A DNA stretch of 19,528 bases, taken from DATEHQ01 sp035279525 (GTDB lineage: Bacteria > Chloroflexota > Dormibacteria > Dormibacterales > Dormibacteraceae). Shown in pieces: positions 14,781-19,528 of the stretch. The notes under the pieces are model-generated. The model was given only the letters and a program-made list of their open reading frames with translations. It was not told the DNA's origin and searched no databases. The first letter of the stretch is position 1. Every line of letters begins with the position of its first letter. The DNA is taken from contig DATEHQ010000091.1 of assembly GCA_035279525.1 (NCBI GenBank), positions 1-19,528 of the forward strand, given 5' to 3'. A program made the translations under genes and the position numbers.

Positions 14781-15472
14781 TTTCTCGGCGTTCGGAGGAC
14801 GTACCCCACGCCGCGCACGGTCTGGATCAGCGGCGGGTCGTACTTGTCGACCTTGCGCCGGAGGTAGCTGATGTAAGTCTCGAGCACGCTCGCGTCGCCG
14901 CCGAAGTCGTAGTGCCACACGTGGTCGAGGATCTGGCTGCGTGTGAGGACGCGGCCGGAGTTGATGAGCAGGTAACGCAGCAGCCGGTACTCGGTGTTCG
15001 TGAGATCGACGACGTGTCCGTGACGGCGGACCTCGTGCGCCTCGTCGTCGAGCTCGAGGTCCGCCAGGCCGAGCTTGCCGGTGTCCGTCTCATTGCCGTG
15101 GCGTCGCAGGACGACGCGCACGCGCGCCATGAGCTCCTCGATGCTGAAGGGCTTGGTGACGTAATCGTCGCCGCCGATCGTGAGGCCGTGCACCTTGTCC
15201 TCAGTGGCGTCCTTGGCGGTGAGGAAGATGATCGGGATCTTGTTGCCGGCCGAGTTGAGGCGCTTGAGCACCTCGAGGCCGTCGATATCCGGCAGCATCA
15301 CGTCGAGGATCACGAGCGAAGGGGAGAACTGGGTCACCGCGGTCAGGGCGCCGCGTCCGGTCGCCGCGGTCTTGACGGTGAAGCCCTCGTAGCGCAGCGC
15401 CATCGCCACGAGCTCGGTGATGTTTGGCTCGTCGTCGACCACCAGCACCCGTGCTCCGTTGCCGTTGCTCAC
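14777..15472 (-). CDS. OmpR/PhoB-family response regulator
   Basis: 231 residues from GTG 15472. Upstream in-frame codons run into ApbE-antisense shadow sequence. The receiver domain (about 7-120) has the acidic pair in VVDDEPN, phospho-acceptor D57 (VILDVMLPDIDG), T85 (FLTAKDA) and K107 (DDYVTKPFS). The C-terminal winged helix (about 135-230) has EVRRHGHVVDLTNTEYRLLRYL and the recognition/wing region YLRRKVD to TVRGVGYVLR. It binds DNA as a dimer, typically on 11-bp-spaced direct repeats. Such repeats occur upstream of cluster B and of the SGNH gene. The gene begins 35 bp after the ApbE-B stop, with no hairpin between, so read-through from the redox operon is likely. No good Shine-Dalgarno is visible at the usual distance; AGGAAA lies about 20 nt upstream. 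Confidence 0.93.
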   Translation of the reverse strand: MSNGNGARVLVVDDEPNITELVAMALRYEGFTVKTAATGRGALTAVTQFSPSLVILDVMLPDIDGLEVLKRLNSAGNKIPIIFLTAKDATEDKVHGLTIGGDDYVTKPFSIEELMARVRVVLRRHGNETDTGKLGLADLELDDEAHEVRRHGHVVDLTNTEYRLLRYLLINSGRVLTRSQILDHVWHYDFGGDASVLETYISYLRRKVDKYDPPLIQTVRGVGYVLRTPRK

Positions 15473-15507
15473 GGCGCCAACTGTGATCGAGTTTCCTGGG
15501 AGATTGC

Positions 15508-16452
15508 TCAGAAAATGGTAGGGGCCGGCTTCGAATTGGCTGGTTGCGGCCACGATCTCGTGGCTGCAATCGCCCCGTCCCGACCGACCAGGCGCGCCGC
15601 CAGCCCGAGCTTCTCGAGCCAGGCGAGGGCACGGTCGCCCATCACGATCGCCGCGGTCGAAGCGATGTTGGCGTCCACGCACGTGGCGGCCGCCACGGTG
15701 GCCGTGCGCCACGGTCCATCTGTCGGACGGCCCGTGGCCGGGTCGATGATGTGATGCAGCTCAACACCCCCGCGCGTCCAGCGCCGAACGGTGGTGCTCG
15801 AGGTCGCGATTCCTCCGTCGACGATGGTGACGGTCTCCTCGCGGCGGTCGAGGGCGGCACCGCTGTCCTCGCTCACCTGGACCGCCCAGCCGCCCGCGGG
15901 CGGCCGACCCGCCACGGCGATGTCGCCGCCGAGGCCCACGAGGACTCCGCCGCCATCGATGGCCGCCGCGGCGGCTCGGGCCGCAAGGTCAGAGGCCAGC
16001 GCCTTGGCCGTCGCCCCGAGGTCGATCTCGACCCCGCTCGGCATCGAAACCCGTCGCGTGGCCGGATCGAATCGAATCGCCTGCCATCCCGGCACGCGTT
16101 GCGTGCGGACGTGAAGCGGGCCGCCGTCCTTCAGGACCCGCACGAAATCGGCGTCGTAACCGATGAGCCTGATGGCGGCGCCCACCGTTGGATCCACGGC
16201 CCCATCAGTGATGCGAGCCCCGCGGAGTCCGGCGGCGATCGCCTGCGCCAGCAGCGGGCTGACGATGACTTCGCGGTCGGGTGAGGCGTTGAGACGGCTC
16301 AGCTCGCTGTCCTCGCGGAACCGGCTCGCCGCGCGGTCGATCGCCGCCACCACACCGTCGACGGCGGCCTTGGCCGCGGGCAAGGAGCGAGGCTCGGAGA
16401 CGACGACCCTCAGCGATCCCCCGAGCGCCTGGCCGTCGGCGGTGGCTGTCAC
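15508..16452 (-). CDS. apbE: FAD:protein FMN transferase (ApbE family), cluster B copy
   Basis: 314 residues from a GTG overlapping the ferredoxin stop (GTGA). ApbE landmarks: ALGGSLRVVV at 9-18 (the usual MGT replaced by LGG), FREDSELSRLN at 45-55, VDPTVGA at 86-92, IDLGATAKALASD at 143-155, VGLGGDIAV at 172-180, TSSTTVRRW at 217-225, ELHHIIDPATG at 231-241. In the metal-site segment TCVDANIASTAAIVMG (257-272) Asn262 replaces the usual Asp, as in cluster A. No signal peptide is present, which points to cytosolic flavin transfer. Inside cluster B it follows the ferredoxin, whereas in cluster A it precedes the cytochrome. That shows rearrangement around a constant cytochrome - NuoF-like - ferredoxin core. 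No protein in the window shows a clear ApbE target motif (D-x-x-[ST]-G-[AS]-[ST]). Confidence 0.88.
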   Translation of the reverse strand: MTATADGQALGGSLRVVVSEPRSLPAAKAAVDGVVAAIDRAASRFREDSELSRLNASPDREVIVSPLLAQAIAAGLRGARITDGAVDPTVGAAIRLIGYDADFVRVLKDGGPLHVRTQRVPGWQAIRFDPATRRVSMPSGVEIDLGATAKALASDLAARAAAAAIDGGGVLVGLGGDIAVAGRPPAGGWAVQVSEDSGAALDRREETVTIVDGGIATSSTTVRRWTRGGVELHHIIDPATGRPTDGPWRTATVAAATCVDANIASTAAIVMGDRALAWLEKLGLAARLVGRDGAIAATRSWPQPANSKPAPTIF

Positions 16453-16667
16453 GCCTTGCGGGCGGTGCGGCGGAGGGCGATGGCGAGCACCGGGCAGTCA
16501 TCGACTACGCGCTGAGCGAGGGGCAGCAGGTGCTCGGGCACTTCGCCCGGCGCAAGGATCGGATAGCCCCAGTCGTCCGGGCGGATCAGCTCGGGCAGCA
16601 GCTCCGCGCACAGTCCGCGGCCGTCGCACCTGATCCTGTCGATCACGAGGTGCTGGTCGGTGCTCAT
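16449..16667 (-). CDS. Three-cysteine ferredoxin (3Fe-4S type), cluster B copy
   Basis: 72 residues. The ATG at 16667 overlaps the NuoF-like stop (ATGA). Cluster ligands are C14-DGRGL-C20 and C58-P59, the C-x5-C...CP pattern of single 3Fe-4S ferredoxins; Arg17 sits where a fourth ligand would be. It shares with the cluster A ferredoxin the segment CAExxPELIxxDDWGYPI, so the two are clear paralogues. The longer reading frame upstream is shadow sequence inside the NuoF-like gene. Expected to exchange single electrons with the NuoF-like protein and possibly the membrane cytochrome. The stop overlaps the ApbE start. Confidence 0.87.
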   Translation of the reverse strand: MSTDQHLVIDRIRCDGRGLCAELLPELIRPDDWGYPILAPGEVPEHLLPLAQRVVDDCPVLAIALRRTARKA

Positions 16668-17794
16668 GCGCTCAACCGGACCGGCTCGGGGCGCGGATGA
16701 GCGCGGTGTGACGCGAACTCGCCGGCGAAAACATCCAGCGCGGAGGAGAGGAACATCGCCGCGCCGTCCGGGTGCTTGCAGGCTCCCCGCCCGCGCACCT
16801 CGGTGGCCCATCGCCTGAGCCGCCCGAGGATCTGCGGCTCGGATCCTTTGTCGGCGACCCGCGTGCACGCGTCCGCCAGCGCGCGGAGGCCGAAAAAGCA
16901 CGGGCCGCACTGTGCCGAGCTCTCGGCCGCCAGGTAGCGCATGATCGCCGCTACCTCGCACACGGGACAGCGACTCGCCGGCAGCACACCGATCACGCCG
17001 CAGCCGAGCCTCGACGCGGCAGGGTCGAAGATCAGTCCCCGCGCCGCCTCGGGCTGCATCCAGCTGCCGAAGTAGCCGCCGACGAGCACCGCGCGCGCCG
17101 GCCCGGTGAGGCCGCCCGACTGGTTGATCGCATCCGTGATGGTCATGTGTGAATCGACCTCGAGCACTCCCTGCTGCGTCACCCCGCCGACCAGCGTCAT
17201 CAGCATTGTGTTTGGCGCCTCGCCCGTCCGCGCGAGCGCCGCGATGTGCGCGAGTGTTTCGACGTTCTGGACGAGCGTCGGAGCTCCGTCCACCCCGCGC
17301 TCAAAGGGATAAGGCGGGATGTTCACAGGCGTGGCGACGCCGTTGTTGATGAAATGCATCGCGGCCGCTTCGGCGCCGGCCACGTAGCGCGATGGCGCAG
17401 AAGCCAACGTCACGAGGTTTCGCTCTGGTTCGGCCCGCCGGCTCAGCGCGCGGAGCATCGCGTCGCGCGCTGCGGTGTGGCGCTCGCCGACATAGAGGAC
17501 GACGCGGGCGGCGCGCAGGACTCGCGCGGCGACGAAAGCCCCGTCCAAAACGAGGTTCGGCCGCGTGGTCATGAGAAGGCGGTCCTTCTTGCTCTGCGGC
17601 TCGCCCTCGGCGCCGTTGACGACGACCACCGCGCGGCCGTGCGAGCGCTCGGCGACCGCGCGCCATTTGGTCGCGACCGGGAAGCTCGCGCCGCCGCGAC
17701 CAACCAGGCGAGCCCGGTCGATCGCCTCGATGAGGCTGCGCCCAACCTTCGGAAGAGGAGCGACGACGTCGGGTTGATCGAGCAACCGCGTCAT
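16664..17794 (-). CDS. NuoF-like flavoprotein / Fe-S protein, cluster B copy
   Basis: 376 residues. The ATG at 17794 overlaps the cytochrome stop (ATGA). The FMN-binding fold shows LVGRGGASFPVATKW (30-44) and VNGAEGEPQSKKDR (59-72). An SLBB-like segment lies at about 205-240. The Fe-S region reads ESSAQCGPC with Ser293 where NuoF has its first cluster Cys, then C296, C299 and C339 (RGACKHPDG). C265 and C276 match C298 and C309 of the cluster A copy, and C279 adds a C-x2-C pair unique to this copy. About 45 residues shorter than the A copy, mostly at the N terminus and in loops. No complex I partners are present. Likely a flavin-based electron-entry protein paired with the following ferredoxin. 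Confidence 0.86.
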   Translation of the reverse strand: MTRLLDQPDVVAPLPKVGRSLIEAIDRARLVGRGGASFPVATKWRAVAERSHGRAVVVVNGAEGEPQSKKDRLLMTTRPNLVLDGAFVAARVLRAARVVLYVGERHTAARDAMLRALSRRAEPERNLVTLASAPSRYVAGAEAAAMHFINNGVATPVNIPPYPFERGVDGAPTLVQNVETLAHIAALARTGEAPNTMLMTLVGGVTQQGVLEVDSHMTITDAINQSGGLTGPARAVLVGGYFGSWMQPEAARGLIFDPAASRLGCGVIGVLPASRCPVCEVAAIMRYLAAESSAQCGPCFFGLRALADACTRVADKGSEPQILGRLRRWATEVRGRGACKHPDGAAMFLSSALDVFAGEFASHRAHPRPEPVRLSA

Positions 17795-18408
17795 CGCGTC
17801 TCGCGCCGGTCGACGGCAGCTCGAAACGTGGAGCGAGCATCTGCGAGGGGATCTCTCGAGCCGGAAGTGAGACGCATCGCGACCGCCATGCCCACTGCGG
17901 CGACGCAGGTGGCGGTGATCGCCAGCATCCACGCGGACCAGGTGTCGGTGCCCGTGCCGAGGCCGTGGATGACGCCGATCGGCCATGCCGCGTAGGTGAG
18001 CCAGTGGATGGCCCTCCACGCACCGTGCCCGAGAGCTCCGCGGACCAGGCTCGTGGCCACGATCGCGAGCAGGAGCTCGAACGAGATCACGCCCAGGCCA
18101 AGCCAGAACGTGCGGTAGTAGGACGAGAAGGGGATGAGCGCCGACGCCCAGCCGAGGTTGGTGAACGGATCGACCACCGCCGTGACGATGTGCAGCGCAA
18201 GAAACACCAGCGTCATAAGCGCCAGGTTGCGGTGCAGGCCGGTAGTCAGGAACCGAGGCCAGCTCTCGCTCTGGACGCGAAGCGCCGACAGGATGCCGAG
18301 CACGACGACCGCCGTGAGAAGGATCAGGGTCACGGCGCCGGCGCCTCGCGTCGTGTACCAGAGGACGCTATTGCTCAAAGGCTCAGCGCGAGCCGCCGGT
18401 GACGGCAA
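17791..18408 (-). CDS. Ferric-reductase-like transmembrane cytochrome, cluster B copy
   Basis: 205 residues from TTG 18408; TTG 18378, 4 bp after the previous stop, is an alternative giving 195 residues. Six hydrophobic segments (about 22-42, 60-79, 98-120, 133-150, 157-177 and a weaker one) make up almost the whole protein. With this start the four heme histidines H59, H73, H135 and H148 fall at exactly the same residue numbers as in the cluster A copy (H-x13-H and H-x12-H). Conserved surroundings include LHRNLxL, LHIVTxVxDPF and IHWxxYAxWPxxxIHxLGTGxD. It lacks the outer C-terminal domain of copy A and any FAD/NAD(P)H domain. Expected to carry electrons across the membrane through two b hemes. 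The stop overlaps the NuoF-like start. Confidence 0.83.
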   Translation of the reverse strand: MPSPAARAEPLSNSVLWYTTRGAGAVTLILLTAVVVLGILSALRVQSESWPRFLTTGLHRNLALMTLVFLALHIVTAVVDPFTNLGWASALIPFSSYYRTFWLGLGVISFELLLAIVATSLVRGALGHGAWRAIHWLTYAAWPIGVIHGLGTGTDTWSAWMLAITATCVAAVGMAVAMRLTSGSRDPLADARSTFRAAVDRRETR

Positions 18409-18706
18409 CTCCCGTGCTGGAAGACGAGCTCACGCCGCTGTTCGACTGAAGGGTGTTGCTGGATGATGCCGACGTGCTCGAAGAGGTATCGGTCGTGCCG
18501 CTGGTCGATGCGGAAGAGGTCGCGGAGCTTGCGTTGCTCGAACTGGCCGAGGCGGCTGTTCCCGGAATCGTCGCGGCGCTGACCGCGGCGAAGATGCCCA
18601 CTCCCGCGACCGCGGCGATGGACGCGCCCACGGTGACGCTCCGCAGCCGCTGCAGGGCCTGATCGCGGGTGCGTGATCTGGCTTGGGTGACGTGCGTGGG
18701 TTCCAT
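18383..18706 (-). CDS. Membrane-anchored protein with Ser/Thr-rich outer tail, first gene of redox cluster B
   Basis: 107 residues from ATG 18706; an earlier in-frame ATG at 18718 is possible, and the frame further upstream is unlikely coding. A basic N-terminal part (QARSRTRDQALQRLR) precedes one hydrophobic helix (about 24-46). The remaining 60 residues are almost entirely Ser, Thr, Ala, Gly and Asn, ending in STGVAVTGGSR. The tail should lie outside the membrane and may be a flexible or O-glycosylated spacer. The stop overlaps the presumed start of the cytochrome gene by 26 bp. It occupies the same operon position as the two Pro-rich anchors of cluster A, suggesting an equivalent role with different tail chemistry. 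No enzymatic domain. No strong Shine-Dalgarno is seen. Confidence 0.65.
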   Translation of the reverse strand: MEPTHVTQARSRTRDQALQRLRSVTVGASIAAVAGVGIFAAVSAATIPGTAASASSSNASSATSSASTSGTTDTSSSTSASSSNTLQSNSGVSSSSSTGVAVTGGSR

Positions 18707-18740
18707 GGTCGACAGCATGGGGTGGCCCGCCGAGCCGTGC

Positions 18741-18781
18741 CTGAGACCAGGCTGTGAGGTTCCTGAGAGGCCGTCAGAGGG
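18741..18781 (-). promoter_or_regulatory. Four direct repeats upstream of redox cluster B, candidate OmpR-type operator
   Basis: Read on the plus strand the elements CTGAGACC, CTGTGAGG, CTGAGAGG and GTCAGAGG start at 18741, 18752, 18763 and 18773, spacings 11, 11 and 10 bp. On the coding (minus) strand these are CTCAG/CTCAC-type cores on one face of the helix. The array ends 35 bp ahead of the first start codon of cluster B, where an activator of the PhoB type would overlap the -35 region. The regulator encoded in the same operon is the obvious candidate, implying autoregulation. No canonical -10 box was found. Confidence 0.45.
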
Positions 18782-18849
18782 TCGTGGGCACACTCTGGTT
18801 CAATTCAACGGAGCCGCGGTCGCGAAGGTCACGCCGCCGTCCCGCCGCC

Positions 18850-18903
18850 TTAGTCCGGACTATCACACGGTTTGGCCAGCCGAGATGCGGCGTTAGTCCG
18901 GAC
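18850..18903. repeat. Two 11-bp copies of TTAGTCCGGAC
   Basis: TTAGTCCGGAC occurs at 18850-18860 and 18893-18903, a 43-bp spacing (about four helical turns). In the first copy the sequence extends to the perfect palindrome AGTCCGGACT (18852-18861). It lies in the 332-bp gene-free stretch 18707-19038 between the cluster B start and the tRNA. Besides these and the repeats listed on either side I see no gene in that stretch. A regulator-binding site is possible; nothing identifies the regulator. Confidence 0.4.
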
Positions 18904-18920
18904 CATGGCAAGATCGCCCG

Positions 18921-19052
18921 GTGGCGCCGGACGCGCGCAGGGCGCACTAAATCAGAATTCAGATCCAGTTCTGCCCCCGTAGCTCAGTGGCGCCGGGCGC
19001 GCGCAGGGCGCACTAAATCAGAATTCAGATCCAGTTCTGCCCCCGTAGCTCA
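18921..19052 (+). repeat. 66-bp tandem duplication that copies the 5' end of the tRNA
   Basis: 18921-18986 and 18987-19052 are identical except for one base (A at 18931, G at 18997). Each unit starts GTGGCGCCGG and ends with the first 14 bases of the tRNA (GCCCCCGTAGCTCA). The next four bases, GTGG, occur at 18921, 18987 and 19053, so the junction has a 4-bp microhomology inside the tRNA D-loop. The unit also contains the relatively A+T-rich segment ACTAAATCAGAATTCAGATC, possibly part of the tRNA promoter. The upstream copy yields a dead 18-nt tRNA fragment at 18973-18990. Confidence 0.92.
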
Positions 19053-19114
19053 GTGGATAGAGCAGGACGGTCCTAACGTCAAGGTCGGGGGTTCGATTCC
19101 CTCCGCGGGCACCA
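19039..19114 (+). tRNA. tRNA-Arg, anticodon CCU
   Basis: A 76-nt cloverleaf with encoded CCA (19112-19114). Acceptor GCCCCCG pairs with CGCGGGC except for a C-C mismatch at 5-68. D-stem GCTC/GAGC is perfect. Anticodon stem GGACG pairs with CGTCA except for G27-A43. Anticodon loop GTCCTAA carries CCT at 19072-19074 with T33 in place. The variable loop is AGGTC. T-stem GGGGG/CCCTC has one G-T pair and the loop is TTCGATT. Decodes AGG. Two helix mismatches are unusual and could mean partial decay, but all tertiary-contact bases looked for are present. It lies directly between a duplication of its own 5' end and an insertion sequence. Confidence 0.85.
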
Positions 19115-19130
19115 TTGTCATGTGTAGGTT

Positions 19131-19223
19131 CGGCTGAAGCACGACAAAAGCGTCCCGGCTGATGCTTGTCGGTGTTTCGGGTGATGCACGACAGGTGTCC
19201 CGGTTGACACCTGACACTCCCGC
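19131..19223 (+). repeat. Four degenerate 22-25-bp repeats at the end of the insertion sequence
   Basis: Copies begin with CGGCTGAAGCACGACA (19131), CGGCTGATGCTTGTCG (19156), CGGGTGATGCACGACA (19178) and CGGTTGACACCTGACA (19201). Spacing is 25, 22 and 23 bp, about two helical turns. They fill the space between the presumed IS end and the transposase gene. Subterminal arrays like this commonly act as transposase-binding sites; here that is inferred from position only. Confidence 0.6.
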
Positions 19224-19225
19224 GC

Positions 19226-19528
19226 ATGAGGGAGTTGAGCGTGACTGAGCAAAGGTACAAAGCGGTTCTCGGAGTCCTCGCTGACGGCCGGACGATTACG
19301 CAGGTAGCACGCGACTGGGATGTGGCCAGACAAACGTTGCATGTCTGGCTGGAACGCTACGAAGCGGACGGACTTGAAGGTCTGGCCAATCGTTCGCACC
19401 GGCCGGCGCACTGCCCGCACCAGATGCCGGCTGCGGTGGAGGCGCAGCTGCTCGAGATGCGCCGAGCCAAGCCCTACTGGGGAGCCAGGCGCTTGGCGCT
19501 CGAGCTGGCTCGCAAGGGCGTCCGGCCA
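19226..19528 (+). CDS. IS481-family transposase, N-terminal part (3' end outside window)
   Basis: The frame is open from ATG 19226 to the right edge: 101 residues with no stop, so the gene continues outside. The N terminus has the helix-turn-helix arrangement of IS481-type transposases: RYKAVLGVLADGRTITQVAR (about 11-30), then DWDVARQTLHVWLERY (31-46). It continues with the linker EGLANRSHRPAHCPHQ and the second helix-turn-helix region LLEMRRAKPYWGARRLALEL that precedes the DDE catalytic core. The core itself is not in the window. A GTG at 19241 (VTEQRYK) is a possible alternative start close to family norms. Transposition depends on the missing part, so whether it is intact cannot be judged. 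Confidence 0.85.
   Translation, partial: MRELSVTEQRYKAVLGVLADGRTITQVARDWDVARQTLHVWLERYEADGLEGLANRSHRPAHCPHQMPAAVEAQLLEMRRAKPYWGARRLALELARKGVRP

Larger units (their letters stand above)
19116..19528 (+). mobile_element. IS481-type insertion sequence, left part (continues beyond window)
   Basis: The sequence after the tRNA changes character: TGTCATGTGTAGG at 19116 is a plausible terminal inverted-repeat start (TGT...). It is followed by four degenerate copies of a CGG[C/G/T]TGA-containing unit at 19131, 19156, 19178 and 19201, then a transposase gene. Only the left part is inside the window, so the end was set from position, not from a matched inverted repeat. 19121 (TGTGTAGG) is an alternative boundary. 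If 19116 is right, the element starts 1 bp after the tRNA CCA. Confidence 0.6.

Noticed and set aside
18383..18600. Ser/Thr-rich coding repeat as a tandem-repeat or CRISPR-like array
   Set aside because: Repetition is low-complexity codon use within an ORF, with no constant repeat/spacer structure. No CRISPR array was seen anywhere in the window.
19018..19260. 80-residue minus-strand ORF reading GGNRTPDLDVRTVLLYPLSYGG
   Set aside because: This is the well-known false protein produced by translating the antisense strand of a tRNA gene. It overlaps the tRNA-Arg and the IS end.

Overview
The window is about two-thirds G+C, with tightly packed, mostly co-directional genes. Many starts are GTG or TTG, and many stop/start codons overlap as ATGA, GTGA or TTGA. 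Gene content (paired NuoF-like/ferredoxin/cytochrome modules, OmpR-type regulation, MFS exporter, lipase-maturation-factor homologue, IS481-type insertion sequence) suggests a high-GC soil-type bacterium of the Actinobacteriota / Chloroflexota / Dormibacterota sort. No rRNA or marker gene is present, so the phylum is not fixed.

Layout. 1-2222 (+): the 3' part of a CrtI-like FAD oxidoreductase, then a lipase-maturation-factor membrane protein. 2227-3094 (-): a three-gene set of cupin, YbjQ-family protein and small membrane protein. 3250-7375 (+): redox cluster A, made of two membrane-anchored Pro-rich proteins, ApbE, a four-histidine membrane cytochrome with an outer C-terminal domain, a NuoF-like flavoprotein/Fe-S protein and a three-cysteine ferredoxin. 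7417-7854 (+): OsmC-family protein. 7851-9694 (-): MFS exporter and a small membrane-anchored protein. 9724-10236 (+): MsrA. 10269-12259 (+): a PrsW-like membrane protein with zinc ribbons at both ends, then a zinc-ribbon/TM/extracytoplasmic-domain protein, ending in a strong hairpin. 12502-13365 (+): secreted SGNH hydrolase. 13362-18706 (-): redox cluster B, in transcription order Ser/Thr-rich membrane protein, cytochrome, NuoF-like, ferredoxin, ApbE, response regulator, histidine kinase. 18707-19038 is non-coding and holds direct repeats. 19039-19114 is a CCA-tailed tRNA-Arg(CCU) whose 5' end lies in a 66-bp tandem duplication. From about 19116 an IS481-type element runs off the window.

The most interesting content is the pair of redox clusters. 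Both share an invariant block, cytochrome - NuoF-like - ferredoxin, with overlapping or near-overlapping genes, plus an ApbE gene and one or two single-pass proteins with low-complexity outer tails at the head. The cytochrome has the four-histidine, two-heme spacing of ferric reductases and NADPH oxidases but no fused flavin/NAD(P)H domain. I infer that the NuoF-like protein and the ferredoxin supply electrons from the cytosol and that ApbE attaches FMN to an unidentified partner. Donor, acceptor and physiological role cannot be read from sequence.

Cluster B is translationally linked to a two-component system. CTCAG-type direct repeats with about 11-bp period lie upstream of cluster B, and similar ones lie upstream of the SGNH hydrolase gene. 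This suggests a small local regulon. OsmC and MsrA nearby fit a general oxidative-stress theme, but nothing in the sequence ties them to the redox clusters.
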